From Panax quinquefolius (Eukaryota; Streptophyta; Magnoliopsida; Apiales; Araliaceae): a stretch of DNA of 64,000 nucleotides. The notes under the pieces were generated by a model, which worked only from the letters and a program-made list of their open reading frames with translations, had not been told where the DNA came from and did not search any database. Of this stretch, positions 1 to 12,970 are shown piece by piece (position 1 is the first letter of the stretch; each line of letters opens with the position of its first letter). The position numbers were made by a program, and so were the translations under genes. The DNA is taken from positions 9,852,311-9,916,310 of the forward strand of contig CM035170.1 in assembly GCA_020205615.1 (NCBI GenBank), read 5' to 3'.

Positions 1-367
1 GACAGTATATATACAGATATAGATCGTACACCACACCTGCATGATCGTGGTGGGCGTCTTTGGTAGTTCGTAGCCGTAAATGGGCCGTGAGGTAATCTTG
101 GTGATGATCAGGTCGGATCATCAGGTATAATTACATGTTTTGTTGTTATACATCTTATTGTTTTTAATTTTATATAATATTGACATTATATTCGAGAATA
201 TAAATATTGTTGTATTTCACTAAATAAGTGATCGACATAGGCCTCCGCGGGGACTAGCACGTGGATTGCTAGGGAATCCCCCCCAAGCGCCGCTTATATG
301 CCGTGTCGGGACTACTAGGTAATATATACATTACATTTGTATTAATTATTTAGTTCTTATATATTCT
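1..367. other. Left flank of CACTA-like gene, possible upstream exon
   Basis: No intact gene is visible. A more GC-rich patch at about 241-328 lies between AT-rich stretches and can be read on the plus strand as a short proline-, glycine- and arginine-rich peptide. It could be an earlier exon of the transposase-like gene that follows, but nothing confirms this. The element's own terminus (a CACTA-type end) was not found here. Confidence 0.3.
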
Positions 368-3300
368 TTGCAATTTGGAAATTTAATCGCCTTCAATTTT
401 AGTATCCTTGACGCGACGCCAAGGAACATGTTGCTTGGGATCGTCCGCAACCGATTTTCTAGCCCGTGGATGAGGTGGGAGGATGTGGATGACCGCACAC
501 GTGGGCTGATTATTGTTGAGTTTAGGGTAAGAAGTCATTCATTCATATTTAGTTTTAATTTGTGCTTTTGAATATTTATTTACCGCTTTGCTTTATGTTG
601 TCTACTAATTCATTCATATGTTGTATTGCAAAGATATTATCGCTTCGAGGACGGGCAGGAAGCCCACGGCAGCACTGTTCTCGGGAAGTATCTCGAGATG
701 AATTGGCAAAAGTGGGTCTATGACTGGAAAAAGAGGGCCCAGACCAAGATGGCGAGTGGATAGACACTTAGAGATGTTCGACCAGATTTCATTGGTGCTG
801 CGGTGTGGGAGCAGATATGCGATATTTGGGAGGGCGAAGCGTTCAATAAGATATTGCCACAACAGACATACCGCCTCGACAATAAAGTCGTCTCCCACAT
901 CAAGACCGGAGTCGATCGTCTGACCTCTGAGGGAGAGAGACTCGAGGTGAGTCTAAAGCACCGACCTTCCCACCTCGAGTTTTAGTGGCACGCTCACCAG
1001 AAGAAAGGTGACAGTGGTTATATCTCACCTGAGGCAGAGCACATTGCGGTAAATAATTTAATTATTTTATTTAGTATGTATTTGATGGCCTTGAAATTCT
1101 TTTGTATTCTTTTAGCAAAATACTTGCTTTTCACCTATTTTTATGTTTTTTCAGACACGGTTCGAGGACCTTTCTGTGGTCCGGAGCAGCCAGAGAGGTG
1201 ACACTCCAGTGGCTGATGCTGAGCATGACAACGAGGAGATGGAGGACTGGCTGCAGGCTACAGGGGGGACGAAGAAGGGTAGAATTGTGGGCATTCCCCG
1301 TGTCCCAGCCAACACTATAGTCCCTGCTGCGAGATCTCGACGTCGCCCACCCACCGGAGGTAGTGGTGCGAGTGGATCAAGCGTCGGCCCTTCATTATCT
1401 GACGACTTCTTCAGGCGGATCATTGAGGGGTGCATGGCGAGTAGTGTCGTGTAGTCAGGCGCGCCATCACGCGAGTGGATCTACCAGCTTACTTAGGAGG
1501 TTGTCCATGGCTCCATAGATCCTACAGCTGTCGCTGGCGACCTCATGGGTATAGTCCGGGAGGAGGCCATCCGTGTATGTGCAGTTATCTTGGCCAACAT
1601 CTTTCCTCCACATATTCGACAGGTAAAACTTATTATTGTTGTATTTCCTTATTTGTAATTATATTGCTTATATAAACTGTCAAATAACTAGTTAACACGT
1701 GTTAGAACCCGCAAACACGCATAAAGCACCGCGTAGGCAATAGACACGCGTTTGAACTGACGGGACTCGATTTTGATATACGGAGACCGAGTTATTGCCC
1801 AGTTTGTAAAACTCGCCAACACTTAGGCAAAAAGCCAAAAAAGAGGTTAAAACCCGCAAGGGTCGTCCGAATGACACACAAACGCACACATAGCACCGCA
1901 TAGGCAATAGACATGCGTTAGAACTGATGGGACTCGATTCGGATATACGGAGACTGAGTTATCGCCCAGTTTGCAAAACTCGCCAACACTTAGGCAAAAA
2001 GCCAAAAAAGAGGTCAAAACACGCAACGGCTGTCCGAATGACACGCAAACGTAAACATAGCACCGCATAGGCAATAGACACGCATTAGAACTAACGGGAC
2101 TCGATTTTGATAAACAGAGACCGAGTTATCGCCCAGTTTGTAAAACTCACCAACACTTAGGCAAAAAGCCAAAAAAGATGTCAAACCCCGCATTGGCCAT
2201 CTGAATGACACTCAAACAGACACATAGCACCGCGTAGGCAATAGGCACGCGTTAGAACTGACGGCACTCGATTTCGATATACAGAGACCAAGTTATCGCC
2301 CAGTTTGCAAAACTCGCCAACACTTAGGCAAAAAGCCGAAAAAGAGGTCAAAACCCACATCGACCGACCGAATGACACGCAAACAGACACGTAGCACCGT
2401 ATAGGCAATAGACACGCGTTAGAACTGATGGGACTTGATTCTGATATACGGAGACCGAGTTATCGCCAAGTTTGCAAAACTCGCCAACACTTAGGCAAAA
2501 AACCAAAAAAGAGGTCAAAACCAACAATAACCATCCGAATGACACGCAAATGCTCACATAGTGCCGCGTAGGCAATAGACATGTATTAGAACTGGCGGGA
2601 CTCGATTCTGATATACAAAGATCGAGTTATCACCCAGTTTGTAAAACTCGCCAACACTTAGGTAAAAAACCGAAAAAGAGGTCAAAACCCGTATCGGTCG
2701 TCCGAATGACACAAAAACAGACACATAGCACCGCGTAGGTAATAGACACGCATTAGAACTGACTGGACTCGATTCCGATATACGGAGACCGAGTTATCAC
2801 CCAGTTTGCAAAACTCGCCAACACTTAAGCAAAAAGCCAAAAAAGAGGTCAAAACCCGTAACGGCCATCTGAATGACACACAAACAGACACGTAGCACCG
2901 CATAGGCAATAGACACGCGTTAGAACTAACGGGACTCGATTTCGATATATGGAGACCGAGTTATTGCCCGGTGTGCAAAACTCGTCAACACTTAGGCAAA
3001 AAGCCAAAAAAGAGGTCAAAACCCGCAACAGCCGTCCGAATGACACACAAACGTACACATAGAACCGCGTAGGCAATAGACATGTGTTAGAACTGACGAA
3101 ACTCGATTTTGATATACGGAGACCGAGTTATCGCCCAGTTTGCAAAACTCGCCAACACTTAGGCAAAAAGCCGAAAAAGAGGTCAAAACCCGCATCGACC
3201 GTCCGAATGACACTCAAAAAGACACATAGCACCGCGTAGGCAATAGGCACGCATTAGAACTAACGGGACTCGATTCCAATATACGGAGACCGAGTTATCG

Positions 3301-3745
3301 CCCAGTTTGCAAAACTCGCCAACACTTAGGCAAAAATCCAAAAAAGAGGTCAAAACCCGCAACAGCCATCCGAATGACACGCAAACGCACACATAGCACC
3401 ACGTAGGCAATAGACACGCGTTAGAACTGACGGGACTCGATTCTACTTAGATTTTCATTATACCAGTTTGTAAAACTCGCCAACACTTGTAGAACACAAA
3501 CTAAAATAATTTAAATATGCTCTATTTTGGACTTCGTTATTAATATTTTAATTTTGTAGGGTCTTGTTGATGAGACTCGTGGGGGTGGATATGGCAGCAC
3601 AGGCGATGCCTGTGGAGGAGATGGTGATGATCGTCGGGCTGATGCTGATGAGACCATAGAGGATGGGACCAGTGATGGGATCGGAGGTGGGACCGGCAAT
3701 GGGACCGGAGGCGATGGCACAGAGATTCCTGATCTTGGGCAGTAG
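368..3745 (+). pseudogene. Decayed Transposase_24-type gene of a CACTA (En/Spm) element
   Basis: Four coding blocks with plausible splice sites can be seen. Block 1, about 390-526, ends at a GTAAG donor and reads RNMLLGIVRNRF then PWMRWEDVDD. Block 2, about 635-1048, carries RFEDGQEAHG, then after a frameshift near 760 RPDFIGAAVWEQICDIW, and then HQKKGDSGYISPEAEHIA. Block 3, 1155-1622, has SQRGDTPVADAE and TKKGRIVGIPRV. Block 4, 3560-3745, is an acidic glycine/aspartate-rich tail ending in TAG. Blocks 3 and 4 are in phase. This block order is typical of the plant transposase-associated family (Pfam Transposase_24) found in CACTA elements. In-frame stops at 983, 1452 and in the codons after 1490, plus the frameshift, make it a pseudogene. 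The family call comes from motif memory, not from a search. Confidence 0.68.
1697..3489. repeat. 167-bp tandem repeat array, about 11 copies
   Basis: A unit containing AACTCGCCAACACTTAGGCA, CCGAATGACAC, TAGCACCGCGTAGGCAATAG and GACGGGACTCGAT recurs every 167 bp. The spacing is regular: equivalent points lie at 1907, 2074, 2408, 2575, 2909, 3076 and 3410. Copies differ by scattered substitutions, many of them C/T or G/A at CG sites. The first and last copies are partial. The whole array lies inside the last intron (1623-3559) of the CACTA-like gene. It contains many short open frames on the minus strand, which are by-products of repetition. Confidence 0.95.
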
Positions 3746-4644
3746 TTAGTTTATATTTATATTTTGACTTTCATGTATGTATTTAGATTTTGAGTTGTAC
3801 AGACTTGAGTTTGGTATAAGAACGAAGTCAATAAATTTTGAAAGTTTAGCATAGCTAGTAGATTTAGAATACCTATGCTTCCACCATCAACTCCACTTTC
3901 TATAATGATCCATTGCTTAATAGGTCTATCTATTCCTATCATCCTCAATACTCCATTTACATTTATCTATACCCAGTTCGTCAAATTTACCACACGTTAT
4001 GAGTTCAGGAACTTGCCACAACCATATGAGTTTAAGAACTTATCCTAGTCAGACCATAGGCGTTCATTCGCTGAGGGGTTCAAAAATATACTATATAATT
4101 ATGAGTCAAGAACCTACCATAAGTATGAGTTATTTGCAACGTTGAGCTGGATAGCCCAGCAAAATCTAACAGTTTTCATGCATCACGTAGCACATAGTAA
4201 CATGCTCAACATATATCTCATAAACATTAGACTAACATAACATACATGTTACATTTCATTTAACAAGTATAAAGATTGAGTTCTTTACTCAATCAGCATG
4301 TTTTACTCAATCAACATAGTCATAAATTGACTTTAACATTTCATACATTCAACATATATATAACACATCATGCTCTTTGAAATAAAGATTTAAAACAGTT
4401 AATCACCAAGTTCACATAGCAAATAGGAACTGAAAGACTTGCCTTGATCGTTGTTTACCAATAACAGTTTAACAACTTACAGATATCTGTACTTCACGTG
4501 CCCTACACAATTATATAATCATACACATCAACTATTAGTCACATAGCAACGCATAGTAGTTGTAATGTAAACTTTAATTTACGTCTCATTACCCTTCCTA
4601 TTATCAATACACAATGTTCAATTTTATTGTGTTACTTTCGACTT
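3746..4644. other. AT-rich gene-free stretch before the nested gypsy elements
   Basis: No coding signal. At about 3995-4135 a phrase of the type TATGAGTT(C/T)A(A/G)GAACTT recurs in degenerate form. In the unbroken ancestral sequence this stretch joins 22508 (duplicated target ATAGC), so it may be the remainder of the LTR-like region that ends at 24546. Confidence 0.4.
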
Positions 4645-4649
4645 ATAGC

Positions 4650-7600
4650 TGTGACGCCCCCAAATTCAGGAACTTGAAACCCGAATTCAGTGCTTCACGA
4701 TACCATTTCTATGAGCGGAAACATACTAATAATAATAACAATAATATAAATATTAAACTTAATTTACATATCAGAGTCTGAATCCCAGGTACGCGACCTT
4801 TAACATTCATTACATGATACTTAATAGTTATCAAAGTCTTAATAAGGCTATACTATTACAATAATACCATAAATCTTATCCTATTCGCTTTCCTTTTCCT
4901 TTGTTTCTGCATGAGCCGTCTAGTTGTTCACACTTAGCTGAAAACATTTAATTTAAGCAAGGATGAGCATTTGAGTGCCCAGCAAGTAATAACAATTATA
5001 AATATTAGCTGAAAGGATTAAATGTTTTCTTTATAATACCCTTCTACAACGAATCAATAGTTGTGAAGTAATCTGTACCGATAATAATAACATAACAACT
5101 CTCTACCAAATTTTTGAAACTACGTATTGACTATAAATAGGGTCAAAGTGACATACTACGAACATTGTTTTCATTTCGAAAAGGTTAGACAGAACTTCAT
5201 CTGTAAACCGTCATAACTTACGGGCACGAGGGTGTACATCCCATAGGCCTTGTATTGATCAATACTACATAACAAGAACGATATTATCGTTCACTCTGTC
5301 CGACTTGGGCGCATAAAAAGTTTTCCATGAATGGGATGTTCATATCTGTCGGGGTTCCAAACCAAAGGTTTTATCTTGTTCAACAATAATCTATAATCCA
5401 ACATACATATATATATCAAAGGTGTATCAACATGTGTTTAAATGCAATGATTATTCAAGTGGGGACACTTGTTTAACCATTTAGAAATTAACGAACAGAG
5501 AATATATATCTGAATTACCATATACTAACATGTTGATAATCAATGGGCGTATATAATATAGGGTTAATAATGCATAAAGAATAATATAATTACAAAACAT
5601 TCTTACTCATGTCCATCAGATAAAGGAAATGCAAAGGTAGAATACTTGCCTGATACGCAACTTAGTTTTATCTTTTATGTAATCACATATCATTAATCAG
5701 ATCATTCGTTCGATTAGAACAATATACTATAACACATAGTACTGCATTTCACAGTCAGCACATAACCTAATCACGTTGTCACACATATTCGGCGATCGTT
5801 CATCCTCACAAACAAACATTAACGCAAAGAAAATATCTAAGTCTAGAAAAATTTTTTGAACTATGTCGATTATGCAAAAGCTGCTCTATCGAGGTAATTA
5901 TCAAGTCTAAGACTCTATTCTATTACTCAATATCTACAAGTATCGATCAAATTATTTTAAATGACTCGATATAATTTTAAACATTTATTATATTTTATCA
6001 CTTTAATTTTCAAACACCTAATCATTATTAAATGATTTAAATAGTACACAATTCTATTATCATTAATATTTAATTAATATTAAACTATTAATGAAACCAT
6101 TACTAAAATATTAAAGTTATTTATAATAACTCGAATATTTTTAAAGTACTTATATTACCCTTAAATGATTTTTAAAACATTTAAAATCATTTTTAAATAA
6201 TTACCATTAATATTAATAAACTAATTATCCAAATATTAAAAGTCATTAATTATAACTTAAAATATTTTTAATTCATTTATATCCTTTTTAAATGATTGTT
6301 AAGTAAATAAAATCATATTAAAACTATTTATTTAATAATTATTTAATATAATTATTAAATAAATTTAATATCATTTATATTAATTTAATATCATTAGTAT
6401 TAATTTAATAATGAAATTATCGTTTAAATATTAAAAGTTATATTTTATAACTTAAAATATCTTTAAACACTTTATTTTCATTTAAAATGATTTTTAAATA
6501 AATAAAATCATTTTTAAATTAAATTATTTACTATAGTCATTAAATAAACCTAATATCATTAATATTTTCATGACAAAATATCAAAAGTTATATTAAAATA
6601 TTTTTATAATCCTTTAAATCATTTTTATATTATTTTTAAATCATAATTTCTATTTTTCATAAATTATTTAATACATTTATTAAATAACTTAAATATCATT
6701 AATATTAATTTATTAATGAAATTCATCACAAAATATTAAAAGTTATCAAAAATTAACTTTCATAATATTTTTAAACACTTTATTCATATTTAAAATGATT
6801 TTTATATAATTAAAATCATTTTTCTCTAATTATTTAATACACTAATTAAATAAATTAAATATCATTAATATTCAAATAATTATAAATATTAATGGAAAAT
6901 ATCCCAAATAATTAAAAGTTATTTTTCATAATTTAAAATAATTTTTAAAACTAATTTTGTAATTTTTATAATTTATTTTCTATTTTTAATCAATTTCGAA
7001 ATTAAGAAATTAAATTAATTAAAACCGTCATGAATAGGCCTTTTGACAATAACGTCATTGTTAATGTTCTTGAGCTCAAGAACACCAGCAAATTTTCTTG
7101 CTTCTGACATACCAAGTTTGATGAAGCTTTAATTTCGTGTTTAGTTTGTTTTACATCGAATCTAAAACTTAGGTATTGTAGTGTTGATGTAACTCTACAA
7201 GTTTCAATCGTTATATAGACCATACCACAACATAACAAGGAGATCTAGGCAACAAACAAAGCGTCGAGAAGGTTTTGGGTTTTCCTGAAACCAAAGATTC
7301 GAGTGAAAGCATATTCAAGCTCAAATATTTTAGTGTTCGATCATCATTTGGGTGATTTTATGGTTCATAATGGTAGCATACACAACAAGGTATAACACGA
7401 TAACAAGATCACGCTTCTACAACAACTAAATCTAATAGATCAAGTCCGTCAAAGTTGTTGAAAATGTTTTAAAATTTTCCGGAAAATTCCCGAAACGTAA
7501 ATCGATATCGAGTGGCCTAGTTTGACCACTTTTCACGGTTGATCTGTTGATGTTTGAAGACATATAAAGACCCGTTTTGTAGTATACTATACAAGCTACA

Positions 7601-9240
7601 ACATGGTTACCATAACATTATCATATCACTTACAAGATGATGATCTATGCTTTCAAAGATCTTGTCGAGCACATGTTTACCCTTTCTCGGGTTTACCCAG
7701 ATTTCATCCGATCGTGGTGGTCGGCCAACCGACTTTGGCCAGATTAATATCTCACAATCTAGATATCCAATGACGGTGAATCCACTTTCGAGAGTAAAGA
7801 CAACATGACATACTACAAATATAAAGCTTAAAACAACTTAAACCATAAACATACCAAGATCTACGACCAACGATATTCATTGTCGAGAACAACCCAGCAA
7901 ATTTCAGTTTTTGAAAAACTTAAATTTGAGCATATAAATATTATGGATTCACTAAATACCAACCTAGAACATTAATTTACACATCATACAACATATCTAA
8001 ACATTCTAACATCTAATCCAACATAGCATAAAGATCAAATTTTCTAAGTTGGGTCTTATACCTCTATGAACCAAATTTTGATCTTCCGCTCTAATCGATC
8101 TTTGATGTTACGGGGACTCACTAAGGAACTGAAATGCTAACTATTTTCGTGGGTTTAGAGAGAGAGAAGCTTGGTGGTGTATGTGTGAGAAATTGGGACA
8201 AAGTTATGAACTTTCCTCTCTCTCAATCTATATATAACTTGATGAAATGGTTAGGGTTGATCATGCTTATTGATTAAAGGTTATTACTAGACCACATGGC
8301 TATGTTGAGTTGGTTTACCAACTAAAGTTATGGCAACCTATACAAGTTATCTATTTAAATAATGCTAGAAGGGCAATTTGGTCATTTGACTTATAAAGTA
8401 CATGGTACTTTGGTAACTTCTCACACCTATTAGGTTTTAACCCTTAGGGTTTGACCCTAGGGTTTCATAAGCTCTAAATCTAGAATTATGTATTAAGGGC
8501 AAAATAGGAAATCTTAGTTTTCTAAAATGTTGATTAGGGTTTCTTAATGAAATTAAGTTTCCTAATCACTTAGGACTTATAAATTAGACTTTATAATCTA
8601 CTGATTACTATTAAGCTTGCTAAATTAATAACTAGGGTTTGTAATTTAGCAACTAGGGTTTCTAGATACTAATTAGGGTTTACCTAATTAACATTAATTA
8701 TAATAATAATCATTAATTACATAACACATAACTTAACAACCATTATAGTCATATTTGACTTTATACTATAGTTTATCGGTAATGTTAGGATTTTGTCTTT
8801 GTCTCTACTATAACTGCTCCACACATTAACATTACACACATATAAGACATGCTTATATCATTGAAATATAACTACTATAATATTATTTTTCTCATCCCTT
8901 ATTCAAATCCGGACTTAGGGTTTTCAATTCATATCGACATAAACCTTCACGAGATACTATTATTAATTAACTTAATATAATATATACATATCATAAAATC
9001 CATATCATATATCTGATAATCATATTTTCATGAAAAAATTAATAAATATTTTTATTACAACATAATTTTATTATAAAATATAATGATCAATAAATCTAAT
9101 AGGAGATTATTTACATCTAATAAATAATTTTATTTATCAGATACAATTACTTTACTTTGCACATATTCTAATCCTTGTATATATATATAAAAAAAAAATT
9201 AATTCGTAAAATTCCTTATTGAGAATACTGGATTATTACA
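4650..9240 (-). repeat. Full-length 3' LTR of the outer gypsy-like element
   Basis: Starts TGTGACGCCCCC and ends GATTATTACA on the plus strand, giving TG...CA ends on the minus strand. From 5461 to 9240 it aligns throughout with 18741-22502. The centre (about 5950-7010) is extremely AT-rich, made of short TTAAAT/ATTTAA and ATTAATATT phrases. Short open frames in it, such as the minus-strand frame at 7002-7238, have no support as genes. Confidence 0.9.
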
Positions 9241-9241
9241 T

Positions 9242-9255
9242 CCAACCTCCCTTAT
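9242..9255 (-). other. Polypurine tract of the outer gypsy-like element
   Basis: On the minus strand ATAAGGGAGGTTGG immediately precedes the LTR start TGTAATAATCC. Just upstream is TTTCGGGGGCGAAATCC, the usual end of the coding region in many plant chromoviruses. This fixes the element's orientation. Confidence 0.8.
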
Positions 9256-9583
9256 ATGGATTTCGCCCCCGAAATCACCGCTTTAAAACCTATAGACACT
9301 AGGCACAAAAGCATACACAGTCATTTCAAGTAGATCTCGATCAGATTTGATCGAACTGATCTTTAACTACTCAACATGAAGCTCGTCTATCAAATTCTAC
9401 GGAAAGTTGATTTCTAACAGAACCTAAAGTTCTCCTTCAACATGTCCTTATAATCTAATTTACTTGCATTTAAGAAAATCATCTATATTAAATAAAATCC
9501 ATACGAATAATACTTGAAGTTCCATCCCTACCGCTACGGTATTACGAATCGCCATTGTTGAAGACTCTTGCGGTTGATTTAAA

Positions 9584-9767
9584 TTGAAGTTGGTCCGTTA
9601 TCGCCAAAGTGTTCCACTTTGCTTTTCCCGCATTCACGCTTCTATATCCATTCTCCTTTTTGGACAGTCTTTCACCTTATGCTCCGTGGATCCACACAGA
9701 AAACACCCATTGTTCATCCTAGGGTTTGGGCAGTTAGGAGAGATTTGTCCCTCCTGCCCACACTTAT
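9584..9767 (-). pseudogene. Gag fragment with two zinc knuckles (outer element)
   Basis: On the minus strand the sequence from about 9766 downward reads CGQEGQISPNC, then CFLCGSTEHKVKDC. The second is a complete CX2CX4HX4C knuckle. The first has lost its leading cysteine, and its histidine is replaced by glutamine. Zinc knuckles of Gag nucleocapsid bind element RNA for packaging. The frame stops at 9634-9636. The higher-coordinate edge (about 9767) is cut abruptly by plus-strand integrase sequence of the nested element. Confidence 0.75.
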
Positions 9768-10290
9768 GATTTTGGGTTAGTTTGCAAAAATCTATGGGCA
9801 CAGACTTACGATTTAGCTCGGCATATCATCCTCAGACGAACGGATAGTCGGAGAGGACTATTCAAACTCTTGAAGATCTATTAAGACTACGTGTCCTTGA
9901 TTTGAGGAAGTTGGGACAAGTTCTTACCATTGGTGGAGTTTTCCTACAACAACAGCTTATCAAGCAAGTATTGGCATGGCTCCATTCAAAGCGTTGTATG
10001 GAAGAAAGTGTCGTTCTCGATATCTTTGGGATGAGGTGGGTGAAGCAACGTTGTTGGGGCCGGAGTTGAATGCGTATGACTACGGAAAAGATTCAAACGA
10101 TCCGACAACGTATAAAAACCTCACAAAATCGACAAAAGAGTTATCTTGATCTTCATCGAAAGGACGTGGAATTCGATATAGGAGATCATGTGTTGTTAAG
10201 AGTTGCTCCATGGAAAGGAGTTACAAGATTTGGAAAGAGAGGAAAACTTAATCCTCGATTCATCTATCCATTTTTATAAATAAAGATGAA
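9768..10290 (+). pseudogene. Integrase 3' fragment, copy 1
   Basis: Starts at the phrase TTTTGGGTTAGTTTGC and parallels 15557-16090 of the full copy. It includes MTTEKIQTIRQRIK, QNRQKSY and DVEFDIGDHVLLR, the C-terminal part of a gypsy integrase. Frameshifts break it into pieces; the longest frame is 10070-10279. The chromodomain end expected after NPRFI is absent, and the sequence runs directly into LTR sequence. Confidence 0.8.
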
Positions 10291-11594
10291 TTTTTCTATA
10301 AATATTATTTTTGTTGGAACATCACATGCATGTGTTTTACACCGGACTGGTTAAAATCTTTATTATTATTCTGCTTGGAACATCACATGCATGTGTTTAC
10401 ACCGGACTGGTTAAAATCTTTATTATTATTCCGTTGGAACATCCTGTGCATGCGTTTTTTACCGGACCGGTTCCGTTATTTTTATTACTGTTGGAATAAC
10501 TTTTATGCATGCGATCTATCGCATGCATGGTGATTTCTTTTATTATTCCATTCTTTATTATACCCAAATTGGTTAAAACTTTGACTTCTATACTCCATGA
10601 AATTAGTAGAATATCCTTGATATTTGCGTTTCATCCAAAGATATCTTTTCATGAAAATATTCTTCCGATCATTCTTGAATTTTACTCTACAAAACAAATA
10701 TCATGTTGATAATTTGGGCGTTAATAATTCTGGATAAAATAATTCTTGAACTTGTTTTATTGAATTCTTATATCATTGTCATCATCCTCATGTTTATATT
10801 ATGTTGAAAGTCATTTGTGGCAGTGGTGCATAGATGGACTTGGTATGATTATGACCGAGAGACTATTCGATGTAATCATGACCGTAATGTTACAAATGAT
10901 GTGATAAATAAATCATCGATTAGTAGTAGTGCATTGATGGACGATTGTTAGCATGATCATGACCATTAATGAATACACAACTATTCTTGGCCCGTAGTGC
11001 ATGAATAATTGTGGTCGTGATACTAAAGAATATCCTTGGTAGTAGTGCGGGGTGATTCGATGATGTGGAATATTTATTAAAGTGAGTCTCAAATATAATT
11101 GATGATGAAAACCTTTTAAAACCTAAAAGATAGTAGACTTTATTTTCTACTTGACTCTTTTAATAGATTGCATATTCCTTCTGATTAAACCGGTTTATCA
11201 TTGTATTTTATCGGTTTAACATTGTTGAAGACTATTGATAATTTATTCTCGCATTATCTTAGTCATAATATTTCTTCTTGGGCTAGTTGAGCTCACCCTT
11301 TCTTTCTTTGTTCTCTTCGAAATGAGAATATAGGCGGGACGAGTCGGAAAAGCGAGTGATGGTCCTAAAGATAGCATTAGTAGTCCTCACTATTCGTGAA
11401 ATAGTGTGATAATAATTGTAATGAGGACTCCTTTTGAGTTTGTATAATATCTAGTAGATTTATATTTGTATTCAAACTCACGATTTATGTCGTATTATAC
11501 CCGACGATTATGTTAGTAAGTTGTATTTAAATTACATACCATGTAAGTGGCGACCCAAGATGGGTGACGTATACCTAATTTTGGGGGCGCCACG
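10291..11594 (+). repeat. Internally deleted LTR between the tandem parts
   Basis: After about 20 bp of LTR start it jumps at about 10312 into the GGAACATC...CATGCATG repeat region, then matches the 3' LTR to its end (GGGGGCGCCACG). Compared with the LTR at 16051-18740 it lacks about 1.2-1.4 kb, including the TATA box and U3 repeats, so it should not drive transcription. Confidence 0.82.
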
Positions 11595-11595
11595 G

Positions 11596-11607
11596 TTGGT
11601 ATCGAGC
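11596..11607 (+). other. Primer-binding site (initiator tRNA-Met type)
   Basis: TTGGTATCGAGC directly after the LTR end resembles the plant initiator-Met primer site TGGTATCAGAGC with one A missing. The same one-base-short form occurs at 48721 and, on the minus strand, at 43701-43714. Confidence 0.75.
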
Positions 11608-11839
11608 TTAGGGATATGATCCTGGCTAAGATGTGAGAATAGTACTAGGAGGAGAGGCAGGGGAATACCTTGCTAGTATGACCTACTAAGTTTATGTCTT
11701 ATTTTATTGGTCGGTCGAAATATATGGATAATATGTTACATGTCAATTAACCTTTTGTTTTGTGGCGATGTCTCAAAATGACATCCGAGAATGTTGAGAA
11801 TAGCAATGGAGCACGAGTGAATCGTTGATTCACCACATA

Positions 11840-12970
11840 TCAATAATCGTGGATAATGTGCATCGAGGCGACAATCCTCATGCAAACAACAACACCGACC
11901 AAATGATGAATGATCAAATGTTCAGAGGCTTTATGCGATTCATGCAACAAAGAAAGTAGAGGCGACTCTCGTCCAAAAACGTAGGTGGAAACACGGAAAA
12001 CTCTCGAACCGCCACCGCTAAATAATTCAAGGAGCTGGGACCACCGGAGTTTAAGGAGAGCCAAAACCACTTCGGCGGAAGCATGGATAAAGCAGATTAC
12101 CAAGATATTTGATGTCTTGGGATGCTCCGAGGAGCAAAGGTTCCTTTCGGCGCCTTTATGTTGCGCGGAGGCGACTTGGGTGGGAATCGGTAAAACGACT
12201 AACTCGGCTTTTGTCTTGAAGATATCTTGGGAGAAGTTCCAGAGTCGCATTCACGACAAATACTTTCTGAAAGTATTCGCCACATGAAGGAGGTGGAGTT
12301 TATCAAGTTGGAACAAAACAATATGGCCCGTGTCGCATGATACGAGGCAAAATTTGCGGAGTTATCACGGTTCGTCCCCACTTGTGGATAATGAAGAGAG
12401 AATGGCGCGAATGTTTTTAAGAGGTTTGAAGCGGGAGTTACGTCGACATCTTATTTCTCATAAACCGTGTTTGTATTCGATGTTGTAAATAGGGCTCGAT
12501 TAGTGGAGCGCGATAATGAGTCAACGCAACTAAAAAGAGAGCGGTAAAGAAAATTATAATACCAAATGAGAGTAGTCATCGAGCGGTGACAACAAGCGTG
12601 GAGGAATCAACATGCCAGATATGGTAACCACTTCGGTGGTAATCGAGGCCAAAACAATAAGAATGGACATTTCAAGAAAAGGAGATTCAACAATGATGGA
12701 AAGAGCGTTAGCACCAACCCGTTGTTAAGGAAGGAGAAAGACCACCTATCATATGCTTCAAATGCGGAGGAGAGGACACATCGATCAAAAGCTGCGCCAT
12801 GCCAGTCAAAGCATGTTATAATTGTGGAAGAGAAGGTCACTTAGCTCGATTTTGTCGTTTCTCAAGACAAATTCAAATTAGGATGGAGGCACCAAAGGTC
12901 AGTCCCGAAAAAAGTCAAACCCCAGAAGTCAAGGGAGGCGTTTGTTGTGACCTCCCAAAGAGCGAAGGAA
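11840..12970 (+). pseudogene. Gag of the nested chromovirus, frameshifted
   Basis: Pieces recognisable in different frames are DQMMNDQMFRGFMRFMQQ, FGAFMLRGG, ESIRHMKEVEFIKLEQ, YEAKFAELSRFVP, MFLRGLKRELRRHLISHKP and the knuckle CYNCGREGHLARFC (12817-12858). Just before it is a broken knuckle starting CFKCGGE near 12757. This is the order of plant gypsy Gag (Retrotrans_gag domain, then CCHC). Gag forms the virus-like particle and packages RNA. Many single-base indels and stops (for example near 12022 and 12340) prevent translation. Confidence 0.82.

Noticed and set aside
1692..3410. Series of 65-75 codon minus-strand frames with near-identical peptides
   Set aside because: They recur every 167 bp because the DNA is a tandem repeat; 167 is not a multiple of three, so they overlap instead of forming one long protein. 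No start context or family match.
7002..7238. 78-codon minus-strand frame
   Set aside because: Lies inside the LTR; the equivalent region at 20270-20500 in the other LTR is frameshifted. No recognisable motif.
11840..12250. 136-codon minus-strand frame
   Set aside because: Antisense of the gag pseudogene; the plus strand carries the recognisable Gag blocks.
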